Of a stretch of DNA of 64,000 nucleotides, positions 35,354 through 43,656 are shown piece by piece. This DNA is from Euryarchaeota archaeon UBA605 (GTDB lineage Archaea > Thermoplasmatota > Poseidoniia > Poseidoniales > Thalassarchaeaceae). Location: NCBI GenBank assembly GCA_002504905.1, contig DATY01000031.1, forward strand, positions 1 through 64,000, read 5' to 3'. A program made the translations under genes and the position numbers. The notes under the pieces were generated by a model. The model saw only the letters and a list, made by a program, of their open reading frames with translations. It made no database searches and was not told where the DNA came from. Each line of letters opens with the position of its first letter. Within the stretch, counting starts at the first letter, position 1.

Positions 35354-36373
35354 TTGAAGAGGGGTCCCTCTCTCCGGGGCTTTGTGAAGGATGAGCAGCA
35401 GAAGCCTGAGGATGACCTTAGAACAAGATTGCATGCCATGGAAACAAAGATTCGAAGAATGAAAGAACAAAGAAATTCATTTAATGAGGATGCTCGTAGA
35501 GCTGCTGATTCAAGAAATGCTTTACAAGACCAAAGTAAGGATATTAGAGAATCTATTAAACAGAAATTGGATGAACAAAAGAAAGTAAGGGATCAAGCAC
35601 AAATATGTAGAGCTAGAAGGGATGAAATTCAAAAACAGATCAGAGAACTAATTAATCAAAATCGAGGTCGTAAAGACGAGGCTAAAGGTACAAAGTCAGT
35701 AGTCATTGAATTATCTGAGACAATTAATGAAATAGAGAAAATCGAGAATACAATGATGACTGATGGCCGATTAATTTTGGAAACAGAGAATAAGTTACTA
35801 AAAAAATTGAAAGTACTAATATCCAAGAGAGATAAACTAATGCCGGCTGTTAAAGACTTTGAAGCCATTAGTATCGACATAGGAGATATGGATGGTTCTA
35901 TAAAATTACTAAAATCTGAGGCCGATAAAGCCCATCAAGAAATGATTGATTTTCATAAACAAGCGGATTTGATTTGGGAAGATGTGAAACCTATGCTTGC
36001 TGAAAGAGATTTCTTACGAGCTGAAGCAGATAGGTTCCATTTGGCATATTTGGCAAACAGAGAATCTGCTAATGAAGTACATGAGAATATGAAAGAATTA
36101 ATCAGTCAAGTAAATGAGATTAGAGATGAAATGAAAGCTGCAGAAGAAGAACGTGTTAAAGTAATTAAAGATCATAATCAATCCGTTAAGGATGCTCTAA
36201 AGTTACCTAGCGAAGATGAGGGAATGGCTGACTCTTTGGCATCTCAATTAATCAGCAGTGGTTCATTGACTCTTGGTGGTGTATTAACATCTGATTCTAA
36301 ATCTCCAGTTGTTAAGAGTATTAAGGGTAAAAAGCAATCTAGAAGACTGGGGACAACTCGAGGTAGGAAATAA
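35354..36373 (+). CDS. Archaeal coiled-coil protein, copy D, with basic tail
   Basis: This 339-residue protein is mostly coiled coil (about residues 20-275) with heptads such as KIRRMKEQRNSFNEDARRAA. Near the C-terminus is LISSGSLTLGGVL, a weaker form of the SGDxLxTxEL motif of copies A and B, and the chain ends in SRRLGTTRGRK like copy B. The start at TTG 35354 is not certain; a GTG at 35384 is also possible. It ends the plus-strand group that begins at 31229. Confidence 0.72.
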   Translation: MKRGPSLRGFVKDEQQKPEDDLRTRLHAMETKIRRMKEQRNSFNEDARRAADSRNALQDQSKDIRESIKQKLDEQKKVRDQAQICRARRDEIQKQIRELINQNRGRKDEAKGTKSVVIELSETINEIEKIENTMMTDGRLILETENKLLKKLKVLISKRDKLMPAVKDFEAISIDIGDMDGSIKLLKSEADKAHQEMIDFHKQADLIWEDVKPMLAERDFLRAEADRFHLAYLANRESANEVHENMKELISQVNEIRDEMKAAEEERVKVIKDHNQSVKDALKLPSEDEGMADSLASQLISSGSLTLGGVLTSDSKSPVVKSIKGKKQSRRLGTTRGRK

Positions 36374-37363
36374 CTACCATCCTCTTTGTTCCATTCTAAC
36401 ATCTAGAGTTTCTATTTCTAAACCCGGCATAGGTTCTCCGATCATTCTGCTTGCTTCTGCAACTGAGTCAGGGTCTTGATATCTATGAGTGGCCAGAACA
36501 ATCGCTTCTGCAGTAGTTTTTGGATCTGAACTTTTGAATATTCCAGACCCAACAAATACTCCATCCATGCCATGATTCATCATTAAAGCTGCATCTGCGG
36601 GTGTTGCAATCCCTCCTGCTGAGAATGTTACTACAGGTAATCTTTCCATTTCTACCACTTCAGTTAGTATAGTTCTGACTTCATCTCTTAATTCTGTAAT
36701 ATCTCCAAAGGGTGTTTTTTTCACATTTATATCAAATTCAGTTGCATTCGGTATTCTATTAAATCCTTTCATAATGACATTTATCATGTCTTCAATTCCT
36801 TCTGAATTAGTGTTCTTAGCGTGAAAAATCTCTTCTTTGACTAACCTAGCATGCTGAACTGCGCTAACTACATTACCAGTCCCAGCTTCTCCTTTGGTTC
36901 TAATCATTGCAGCACCTTCTGCAACTCTCCTAATTGCTTCCCCTAAGTTTGTACAACCACAAACAAATGGTATTGTAAAATCATTTTTTGCTATATGATA
37001 AAATGGATCTGCGGGTGTTAGAACCTCTGATTCATCAATCATATCAACTCCTAGAGATTGCAATACTTTTGCCTCATCATCATGGCCAATTCTTGCTTTA
37101 GCCATTACTGGAATACTGGTGGTTTCAATAATTTCTTTTATCATGTCTGGATGACTCATTCTAGCCACTCCACCCTGAGCCCTGATATCAGCAGGTACTC
37201 TCTCCAGAGCCATAACTGATACTGCTCCTGCATCTTCAGCGATATGTGCTTCTTCTGGCGTCACTACATCCATGATGACTCCACCTTCTTGCATTTTAGC
37301 AAATCCTCTCTTCAACAAAGAGGTCCCATGTCTCATATCGGTAAAGTTGAACTTATCATTCAT
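36374..37363 (-). CDS. pdxS: Pyridoxal 5'-phosphate synthase subunit PdxS
   Basis: This 329-residue TIM-barrel enzyme makes PLP from ribose 5-phosphate, glyceraldehyde 3-phosphate and PdxT-derived ammonia. Motifs include KRGFAKMQEGGVIMDV, ERVPADIRAQGGVARM, GEAGTGNVV and FSAGGIATPADAALMM. Its length is slightly above the usual 290-300. No pdxT glutaminase gene is adjacent. It is convergent with coiled-coil copy D with no gap between stops. Confidence 0.95.
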   Translation of the reverse strand: MNDKFNFTDMRHGTSLLKRGFAKMQEGGVIMDVVTPEEAHIAEDAGAVSVMALERVPADIRAQGGVARMSHPDMIKEIIETTSIPVMAKARIGHDDEAKVLQSLGVDMIDESEVLTPADPFYHIAKNDFTIPFVCGCTNLGEAIRRVAEGAAMIRTKGEAGTGNVVSAVQHARLVKEEIFHAKNTNSEGIEDMINVIMKGFNRIPNATEFDINVKKTPFGDITELRDEVRTILTEVVEMERLPVVTFSAGGIATPADAALMMNHGMDGVFVGSGIFKSSDPKTTAEAIVLATHRYQDPDSVAEASRMIGEPMPGLEIETLDVRMEQRGW

Positions 37364-37429
37364 GACCTTTCGTCGTGGTTATCATTCATGAACCTATGTT
37401 CATAAAATATTAATTTTTAAAAAAAATAT

Positions 37430-37702
37430 TTAAGCCAAAACTGGAGAATCGCCTTCTGCAATCGGGAGGTCAGGAGCTTCATTTTCATTCTTTTCTAACC
37501 AGTGTTCCATCTCATCAGGTAAATCGGTGTCTGCAAAAATCGCTTCAACAGGGCACTCAGGAATACAGGCGGCGCAGTCAATACACTCATCTGGATCAAT
37601 CACCAGATAAGTTTCATGCTCTCTAAATGCTTCAACAGGGCATACTGCTACACAATCTTGGTATTTGTGTCCAACACAAGCTTCAGTAACTACATGAGTC
37701 AT
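37430..37702 (-). CDS. Ferredoxin of the 7Fe type ([3Fe-4S][4Fe-4S])
   Basis: This 90-residue protein starts at ATG 37702 (MTHVVTEACVG); the earlier in-frame start adds eight unlikely residues. The first motif, C-x7-C-x3-CP (C-VGHKYQD-C-VAV-CP), lacks the second canonical Cys, as in 7Fe ferredoxins. The second, C-x2-C-x2-C-x3-CP (CIDCAACIPECP), is canonical. Such ferredoxins serve 2-oxoacid oxidoreductases and related enzymes. It lies just downstream of the RNA-binding protein gene on the same strand. Confidence 0.9.
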   Translation of the reverse strand: MTHVVTEACVGHKYQDCVAVCPVEAFREHETYLVIDPDECIDCAACIPECPVEAIFADTDLPDEMEHWLEKNENEAPDLPIAEGDSPVLA

Positions 37703-37760
37703 ATGTCTTCGTGTGAAGTAACACATAAGAATACTTGTATTAACTACAATGTTATAACAT

Positions 37761-38204
37761 TTATTTCGATGATTTTATTATGTCTTCAATTAGATTTGAA
37801 ATCACATTAATTGTTGAATCTCCGGGGTATGATTCAATCTTAAATTTCCCCTCAACTGTGGAAGAAATTGTATTACCATCTGCTAAACTAATCTCTCCTT
37901 TAACAAGATCACTTAGTTTTAATCTGATGTAAAAATTCTTATCTTCATCGAGTCTTTGTTGAATATTATTTTCTAACAATTCAATCAAAATTTCATAACC
38001 CAATCTTTCTAATGATCTTCTAGAATCTTTTTTATTCATATTTTTTGCTACTATGGTATGTTGCTCAGCACCATGAAATGATTTATCTTTTGTAATATTA
38101 ATAGATGATTTTTCTCCTGCAATCCATTTCAATGAATCATGAATTAAATCTGCTCTATCTAAAGCACTTACATTAACTCTCCATGACACGCTATGCAAAC
38201 CCAT
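37761..38204 (-). CDS. Exosome-associated RNA-binding protein (COG1325-like)
   Basis: This 147-residue protein matches the archaeal family predicted to be an exosome subunit. It begins with a beta strand (SWRVNVSALDRADLIHDSLKW, pattern) and continues with the GAEQHTIVAKN segment and a helical region (RSLERLGYEILIEL). Members are linked by genome context to ribosomal proteins and the exosome; here the divergent neighbour is rps3ae. Function is only predicted for the family. Confidence 0.7.
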   Translation of the reverse strand: MGLHSVSWRVNVSALDRADLIHDSLKWIAGEKSSINITKDKSFHGAEQHTIVAKNMNKKDSRRSLERLGYEILIELLENNIQQRLDEDKNFYIRLKLSDLVKGEISLADGNTISSTVEGKFKIESYPGDSTINVISNLIEDIIKSSK

Positions 38205-38275
38205 ACCTATTCGTGTAGCATTACAGTATTGAATCCGACGCTTTACATTTTTTCTAAGACCGGTTATAGCGTCTC

Positions 38276-38286
38276 GTTCATATACT
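38276..38286 (+). promoter_or_regulatory. Candidate TATA box of rps3ae
   Basis: The sequence gttcatatact lies about 65 bases before the rps3ae ATG at 38346, which gives a leader of about 40 bases. The leader region is GC-rich and includes a four-base-pair hairpin ggggcagcccc at 38314-38324. The element resembles the ttcata boxes of the rpo and psmB genes. Inferred from sequence only. Confidence 0.4.
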
Positions 38287-38345
38287 GCATGAAAGTCGGA
38301 CGGCTCGCAAACGGGGCAGCCCCCGGTATATACGGAGTCGTTGAA

Positions 38346-39221
38346 ATGGCAAAAGGAGCATCAGCAAGAGCAGCGGCACGTAAACAGAGAGACAAGTGGA
38401 AAGCTAAGCGCTGGTACACAATTAGGGCGCCAAGAACGCCTTGGTCATTTAGAGTAATAGGGGAGACCTTAGCTGAAGACCCTTCACAACTAATTGGAAG
38501 GAACTATGAAATTATTCAAAATGAGTTAGATGGTGACTTCTCTAAAATGCATGTCAAAGTTGTTTTCAAAGTCACAGATGTTCTTGGTAATGACGCAATT
38601 ACAGAGTTTGTTGGTCACGAACTTCTGAAAGATCATGTTCGTCGTCAAGTAAGAAGAGATCGCGGTAAAATTGATGACACAATCGATGTAGTTACTGAAG
38701 ATGGTTTTTACGTACGCTTCAAACCATTGATGATTTCGAGAGCGAGGATTAAATCGAGTCAGAAACAGCAAATGCGCACTATTGCTAGAGATATAATTCT
38801 GACAACTGGAGCTACATCAACATGGTTCAAATTACAAGCAGAAACTCTTGACGGGACTCTTGAAAATAAAATTAAGGAAGCGGTTTCCAAAATACAACCA
38901 GTTAGAACTGTGGTCATTCGTCGTACTCAGTTAATTCAATCAGGTGTATTAGTAGAAGAAGGACCAACACTAGATGAAATTCATGCACAAGAAAAAGAAG
39001 AATTAGATGCTAAATCATTAGAAGTTATTGAGGAAGTATTTGATGAAGATGAAATCACTGAACAGGCAGCATCTGAAGAAATTGTTGAATCAGAATCATC
39101 AGATGATGATAATGTTGATTATTCATCTTTAACAGTTAGTGAATTAAAGGAACTTCTAAAGGCCGCTGGAAAACCTGTTTCAGGTAAAAAGGCAGAACTA
39201 ATTGACAGACTGAATGAGTGA
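38346..39221 (+). CDS. rps3ae: Ribosomal protein S3Ae with C-terminal SAP domain
   Basis: The first about 205 residues are S3Ae (eS1): WYTIRAPRTPWSFRVIGETLA, then RRDRGKIDDTIDVVTEDG and RARIKSSQKQQMR (quoted in pattern). They are followed by an acidic linker (about 210-255, DEDEITEQAASEE) and a SAP-like helix-turn-helix (SSLTVSELKELLKAAGKP, then KKAELIDRL) at the extreme C-terminus. SAP modules usually bind DNA and sometimes RNA. The ATG at 38346 is the S3Ae start (MAKGASARAAARK); the longer frame is a chance extension. The SAP tail is a novel-looking feature for a 30S protein. Confidence 0.9.
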   Translation: MAKGASARAAARKQRDKWKAKRWYTIRAPRTPWSFRVIGETLAEDPSQLIGRNYEIIQNELDGDFSKMHVKVVFKVTDVLGNDAITEFVGHELLKDHVRRQVRRDRGKIDDTIDVVTEDGFYVRFKPLMISRARIKSSQKQQMRTIARDIILTTGATSTWFKLQAETLDGTLENKIKEAVSKIQPVRTVVIRRTQLIQSGVLVEEGPTLDEIHAQEKEELDAKSLEVIEEVFDEDEITEQAASEEIVESESSDDDNVDYSSLTVSELKELLKAAGKPVSGKKAELIDRLNE

Positions 39222-39263
39222 TTGTTTATAACAGAAACATTATCACCCACTGAGAGGGAAGAT

Positions 39264-40022
39264 ATGACTCGAGTTGCTGTAATTTGTGGCACAGGTATGA
39301 GTGAATTAATTAATGATTTTAGAATTAAACAAGATTCTAATGTATCTGAACTTAGAATTCAATCTAAATGGGGTGAAGTGCCCATATTTGTTGTTGAGAA
39401 AAATGAACATAGATTTTTCATTTTAGATAGGCATCACCCTAAGTCTGGTGCTCGTACCCCTCCTCATATGATTGAACATCGAGCTAATATTTTTGCAATT
39501 TCAAGTTGTAATCCTGATATTATCTTAAGTGTTAACTCAGTAGGATCAATGAGAGAAGATTTTCCTCCCGGAGATATCGGAATTCCAAAAGATATTATTG
39601 ATCTTACACAAATTCCATGGACATTTTATGATGATGAAGCACACCATTCTGATAGGACTAGTGTTTTCGATAGTAAGGCTGTAGATTCTTGTTATACCGC
39701 ATTAAAAGATGTACAAAACTATGTTATTAGAGATTTAATAATAGCTCAATGCACCGGTCCTCAATTTGAAACACCATCTGAAATTGATGTTTTGGTCAAA
39801 TTAGGGGCAGATGTTGTTGGAATGACCCTTGGTCCCGAACAACGTTTAGTTTCTGAAACCAATATCCCACACGTCGCTTTAGCTTGTTCATCTAATTGGG
39901 CCGCGGGAAGGACTCCTGGAAATCCTAAGGCAGAAATAAACCACAATGAAGTTGATTCTATGGCATCTTCAATGAGAGAGAAAGTTATGAACTGTGTCGT
40001 TGGTTTAATAGAGAAATTTTAG
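39264..40022 (+). CDS. Purine nucleoside / methylthioadenosine phosphorylase (MTAP/PNP family)
   Basis: About 252 residues from the ATG at 39264 (with a gaggg Shine-Dalgarno). The MTAP fold is indicated by VAVICGTGMSEL, the substrate-binding RHHPKSGARTPPHMIEHRAN (pattern), SVNSVGSMRED and GPQFETPSEIDVL. The specificity loop reads GADVVGMTLGPEQRL, in which the MTAP-typical residues are only partly kept, so MTA versus inosine/guanosine preference is uncertain. It begins 42 bases after S3Ae stops and is likely part of the same transcript. Confidence 0.82.
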   Translation: MTRVAVICGTGMSELINDFRIKQDSNVSELRIQSKWGEVPIFVVEKNEHRFFILDRHHPKSGARTPPHMIEHRANIFAISSCNPDIILSVNSVGSMREDFPPGDIGIPKDIIDLTQIPWTFYDDEAHHSDRTSVFDSKAVDSCYTALKDVQNYVIRDLIIAQCTGPQFETPSEIDVLVKLGADVVGMTLGPEQRLVSETNIPHVALACSSNWAAGRTPGNPKAEINHNEVDSMASSMREKVMNCVVGLIEKF

Positions 40023-40070
40023 AGACCAATTCTGGAATATATTGATGTCTAACCTCCTTTGAGTTGATTT

Positions 40071-40457
40071 ATGAAACCACTTACCGTAGAGGACTGGATG
40101 AATGTTGATAACTTTAGTATTGAAGATAGATCATGGAATATGATGATGCAAAAAGTTGCATCATTTCATTCTAAATTCGATTTTGATAATCCCGAAAATA
40201 GAGGACATGATATGGGGTATCGAATTGCCCTTACGGTGGAAGAACTAGGAGAATTTGCTGCTGCAATTACAAAAGAGAAACCTCTTGAAGAGGCCTCAGA
40301 AGAATTGGCAGATATTCTAATTCTGGTTTTAGGACACTCACTCGCTCTTAAAGTAGATTTATTTGAACAGTTTTGTATTAAATTAGAGAAAATAATGAAT
40401 CGACCTTCAATACAGACTAAGTTAGGTATTCGTGTCACAGAATACAAAAATGAATAA
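40071..40457 (+). CDS. MazG-like nucleotide pyrophosphohydrolase
   Basis: This 128-residue all-helical protein has the EELGE...EELAD signature (VEELGEFAAAI and EEASEELADILILVLG), whose acidic residues bind Mg2+. These enzymes hydrolyse nucleoside triphosphates, including damaged ones, to monophosphates. The N-terminal 35 residues are extra to the core domain. It follows the phosphorylase by 48 bases, a sensible nucleotide-metabolism neighbour. Confidence 0.82.
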   Translation: MKPLTVEDWMNVDNFSIEDRSWNMMMQKVASFHSKFDFDNPENRGHDMGYRIALTVEELGEFAAAITKEKPLEEASEELADILILVLGHSLALKVDLFEQFCIKLEKIMNRPSIQTKLGIRVTEYKNE

Positions 40458-40493
40458 ACATATTATTATTTACTGTGACACTGAAAGAAGTAT

Positions 40494-41951
40494 GTGCCTA
40501 GGTCTGGTATCGTCTTATTGATGTCGATGTTATTTTTATCGAGTTCCGTTGTTGGTTGTGTAAGTACGTCAGATGTTGATTTAGATGAAATAGAAGATAG
40601 TAAAGATAATTGTCCTGATATTTTCAATCCTGAGCAATTAGATTTTGATAGCGATAAAATAGGTGATTTGTGTGATCTGGATGATGATAATGATGGCATT
40701 CTAGATGAAAATGACTCACATCCTCTAGACTTCGATGAAAGTTCTGATTTAGATGGTGACGGTATTGGCGATAATTCTGATGTCGATATTGATGGTGATG
40801 GAGTGGAAAATTCCTTAGATTATTATCCATATGATCCTTACGAAAAATGGGATACAGATTCTGATGGGATACCTAATGGGATTGATACTGATGATGACGG
40901 AGACGGTTGGAATGATTCAGTAGATCCGTTCGACTTAACTCCTGTTACTTCTTTACTAGAAGACGGACCTTTCAAATCAGGAACAATGGAAATAATTTTT
41001 ACTTCTCCTAGAGGTCATGAAGTAACTTTACAAATATGGTATCCCACCAAAGATGAATCTAGTGATGTAGTAATCTACGATAATGTTCTTCCGGGTTTAG
41101 CACTAAAAGATACTAAGCCGGACTGCTCTGAGCCTAGGCCTGTAACGATATACAGCCATGGATTCCCCAGTATTAGATGGGGGTCAGCCTACATGATGGA
41201 AAGTTTAGCAACCCATGGTTTTATTTCTATAGCTCCAAATCATAAATACGGTACTGTATTTGACTTCGATATCGATAAATTTCCCAATCATATTCTTTCT
41301 CGTCCGCAGGACATAATAGAAAGTTTTGACTGGTTAGTGAATCAAAACAATATCAGTGGTGATTTTTTTAACTGTATTTTGCCCGAAGAAGGTTACTCAA
41401 TGATCGGTCAATCCACTGGTGGATATACATCCATGATGATATCAGGTGCGAAAATTTATTCATCTGATATAGAATCAACTTGCAATGATAATAGTTCAGA
41501 GTTTAGCGAAGTGAACTGTCATATTTTATCTGAATTTTCTAATCTTCAAATATCAGATTTTTCAAATCCTGATCCAAGAATTAGATTTGCACTATTACTC
41601 TCACCTTGGAATGGAAGTGTACTTAATTCTGGAATATCAAGTGTCTCTGTACCCATGGTAGTTCTTGTCGGTAGTGCTGATGAAACAACAACTGTATCGG
41701 AAGTGAATAATACTGTTTCGAAATTGGGAGAAAATTTACTTAATTATGCTGTTTTTAATAATTCAGGACATTATGCATTTGCTCCAATAGGTTGTCTTGC
41801 TTATGGTTGTGATGGCTTATTAGATATTAATATCTCAGAAAATTTATCTAGTAGGATAGCAATTATTTCTCTCGCTAAACAACTTAACTGGCCAGAATCT
41901 GATAGTTATGATCTTCCACAATCAGAACATATTACATGGAAATATGACTAG
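40494..41951 (+). CDS. Lipoprotein with Tsp3 Ca-binding repeats and alpha/beta hydrolase domain
   Basis: This 485-residue protein starts at GTG 40494. A signal peptide ends in a lipobox-like SSSVVGC (Cys22). Residues about 30-150 form thrombospondin type 3 repeats (DSDKIGDLCDLDDDNDGILD, DLDGDGIGDNSD and relatives), which bind calcium. The rest is an alpha/beta hydrolase with IYSHGFPSIRWG (oxyanion region) and nucleophile elbow GQSTGG; a late GHYAFAP supplies a candidate catalytic His. It resembles dienelactone-hydrolase/PAF-acetylhydrolase proteins. It probably acts at the cell surface; the substrate is unknown. Confidence 0.8.
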   Translation: MPRSGIVLLMSMLFLSSSVVGCVSTSDVDLDEIEDSKDNCPDIFNPEQLDFDSDKIGDLCDLDDDNDGILDENDSHPLDFDESSDLDGDGIGDNSDVDIDGDGVENSLDYYPYDPYEKWDTDSDGIPNGIDTDDDGDGWNDSVDPFDLTPVTSLLEDGPFKSGTMEIIFTSPRGHEVTLQIWYPTKDESSDVVIYDNVLPGLALKDTKPDCSEPRPVTIYSHGFPSIRWGSAYMMESLATHGFISIAPNHKYGTVFDFDIDKFPNHILSRPQDIIESFDWLVNQNNISGDFFNCILPEEGYSMIGQSTGGYTSMMISGAKIYSSDIESTCNDNSSEFSEVNCHILSEFSNLQISDFSNPDPRIRFALLLSPWNGSVLNSGISSVSVPMVVLVGSADETTTVSEVNNTVSKLGENLLNYAVFNNSGHYAFAPIGCLAYGCDGLLDINISENLSSRIAIISLAKQLNWPESDSYDLPQSEHITWKYD

Positions 41952-42343
41952 TTATCGTAATCATTTAGTGATGGGATCATACATATATCTGGCTTTGAAA
42001 AAATTCTATGTCTATTTTTTGAAATAATTATGTATACCAAATCTCTTAACGGAAGAGGAATAATCCAACAAAATGGATATAGGATTTTATATCTCCATTT
42101 CATGAATAATAGACATCTAACTGCTGCCGCAGATCTAATGTAGATTTTTTCATTTTCTAATAAATATACGGAATCCACATTTTGTCTTTTAGCTGATAAT
42201 TTCTTTATAATTTCTTTACCTTCGTTACTTTCATTTGTCAGGAATATAATTTTCTTCCCTTTATCCAGTCGCGGCCTCAAAAAAATTGCTGACCTGTTAC
42301 ATAGGCCACAATCACCATCAAGAATCAACGTCGCAAAATCCAT
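41948..42343 (-). CDS. DCC-family thiol-disulfide oxidoreductase-like protein (DUF393)
   Basis: This 131-residue protein begins with the DCC signature DGDCGLCNR (candidate active-site Cys-x2-Cys), followed by the family's helical segments. The core thioredoxin-like fold is predicted for the family, but activity is poorly known. It is the last gene of a minus-strand group of five and overlaps the upstream hydrolase stop by four bases (convergent). Confidence 0.82.
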   Translation of the reverse strand: MDFATLILDGDCGLCNRSAIFLRPRLDKGKKIIFLTNESNEGKEIIKKLSAKRQNVDSVYLLENEKIYIRSAAAVRCLLFMKWRYKILYPFCWIIPLPLRDLVYIIISKNRHRIFSKPDICMIPSLNDYDN

Positions 42344-43078
42344 TTATTCATCTCCTGTTGATTCAATATCCCAGGTTAATACTTCTACTCCTTCACTCAC
42401 ATGAACAAGGTCTGGCTTCAAAATTCTCTTTATCCCTAAATCATATGATTCAGTAAGAGTGTTTTCGATAATTTCTACTTCACCTACTCTGAATTTCCAA
42501 GGCTCATGATATGTATATGCTCTACAAGTTTTACCTTCATGATAGACATATAGGCAATATCTTTCGAATAAAAACTCCTCGAGGCTACCCTTTTCTGCTT
42601 GTAAAATAGGTCCATTTGAATACGATTGTCCTTTCAATGAGACTCCATCTTCTTTTCTTTTTGATTGCCAAATAAAACCACCTTTCTCATTCGTCTCAAA
42701 CTTACATTTCGCATATCTATATGGTAGGCTGTAAGCTAATGGGGCGTAATAACAAGTAATGTGACTTTGAGCATCAAGAGTTAGGAAAAATACCCCACTT
42801 TTCCCATTTTTCTTTACATAAGTTCTAATATTGAATTCAGGAAAATTAGAAATAAATGATATGGATGGTAGAAATCTTGGTCTGACTTTCTCCATCCTAA
42901 ATGGTATGGTGCCGACGTATGCCTTGCCTTCAAAGAGGTCAATTTCTAAATCATCAGGTAAATGTTTTCGAAGAAAATCTGGAGAAACTTCCCAATGCAT
43001 GAACGTAAGACTTTTCCAATTCTGATTTAGAGAATGTTTCCTTTCAGGCATTGGAAACGGTAAATGGTCAGTTCTCAT
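42344..43078 (-). CDS. DUF2071 (YqjF-like) family protein
   Basis: This 244-residue protein matches the YqjF/DUF2071 acetoacetate-decarboxylase-like fold: an N-terminal MHWEVSPDFLRKHLPDDLEID (pattern), then FEGKAYVGTIPFRME, FPEFNIRTYVKKNGKSGVFF (pattern) and a C-terminal beta strand. The function of the family is not established. Its stop and the downstream DCC start are adjacent, so they are probably co-transcribed. Confidence 0.8.
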   Translation of the reverse strand: MRTDHLPFPMPERKHSLNQNWKSLTFMHWEVSPDFLRKHLPDDLEIDLFEGKAYVGTIPFRMEKVRPRFLPSISFISNFPEFNIRTYVKKNGKSGVFFLTLDAQSHITCYYAPLAYSLPYRYAKCKFETNEKGGFIWQSKRKEDGVSLKGQSYSNGPILQAEKGSLEEFLFERYCLYVYHEGKTCRAYTYHEPWKFRVGEVEIIENTLTESYDLGIKRILKPDLVHVSEGVEVLTWDIESTGDE

Positions 43079-43133
43079 GATAAATGGTTAGTGATAGTAT
43101 ACTTCAAATTTATGCAAAGATTTGCTAAAATAT

Positions 43134-43646
43134 TCATTCTTTTTTCTTCCAAATTGAATATGTACTTTCAAACTCATCTTCCTCACTTGTTGAGTTCCTT
43201 TCTATGATTTCTTCATTCCATACCGGCCAGTTAATATTTGGGAATTTAATATTTCCACTTCGATTGGTATGAACCCTAGTAACATGTATTTCATCAACAC
43301 TTTGTAAAAATAATTCATAAATTTGTGAACCACCGATAATCCAGCATTCATCACATCCGTTTGCATAGGCGATTTCTATTGCCCTACCAGGGTATAGTGC
43401 TACTTCTGCCCCCTCATCGGTCCATTTTGTATCTCTTGACATCACAATATTCAATCTTTCAGGAAGCGGCTTAAATTTGTTTGGTAACGATTCCCAAGTT
43501 TTTCTTCCCATTATAACTGCATTGAAACCATCTGCGATAGTTAATTTTTTGAATCTCTTAAGGTCTGCAGATAGTCTCCAAGGAAGATTTTGATCATTTC
43601 CAATTATTTCATCCTCATCCATAGCAACAATCATCATAATTTTCAT
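43134..43646 (-). CDS. folA: Dihydrofolate reductase
   Basis: This 170-residue FolA-type DHFR shows IGNDQNLPWRLSADLKRFKKLT in pattern (the substrate-binding Leu-Pro-Trp and catalytic Asp region), VIMGRKTWESLP, and the NADPH-binding IIGGSQIYELFL. It regenerates tetrahydrofolate, needed because ThyA oxidises it. The gene follows thyA by 10 bases in the same operon, which supports the role. Confidence 0.95.
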   Translation of the reverse strand: MKIMMIVAMDEDEIIGNDQNLPWRLSADLKRFKKLTIADGFNAVIMGRKTWESLPNKFKPLPERLNIVMSRDTKWTDEGAEVALYPGRAIEIAYANGCDECWIIGGSQIYELFLQSVDEIHVTRVHTNRSGNIKFPNINWPVWNEEIIERNSTSEEDEFESTYSIWKKKE

Positions 43647-43656
43647 TTTCTTTCAC

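Noticed and set aside
38205..38345. A small RNA in the GC-rich leader of rps3ae
   Set aside because: Only one short hairpin (ggggcagcccc) is visible; no tRNA or snoRNA box pattern could be supported.
40447..40830. Minus-strand His/Asn-rich frames over the Tsp3 repeats
   Set aside because: They are the complement of Asp-rich GAT repeats and reflect base composition only.
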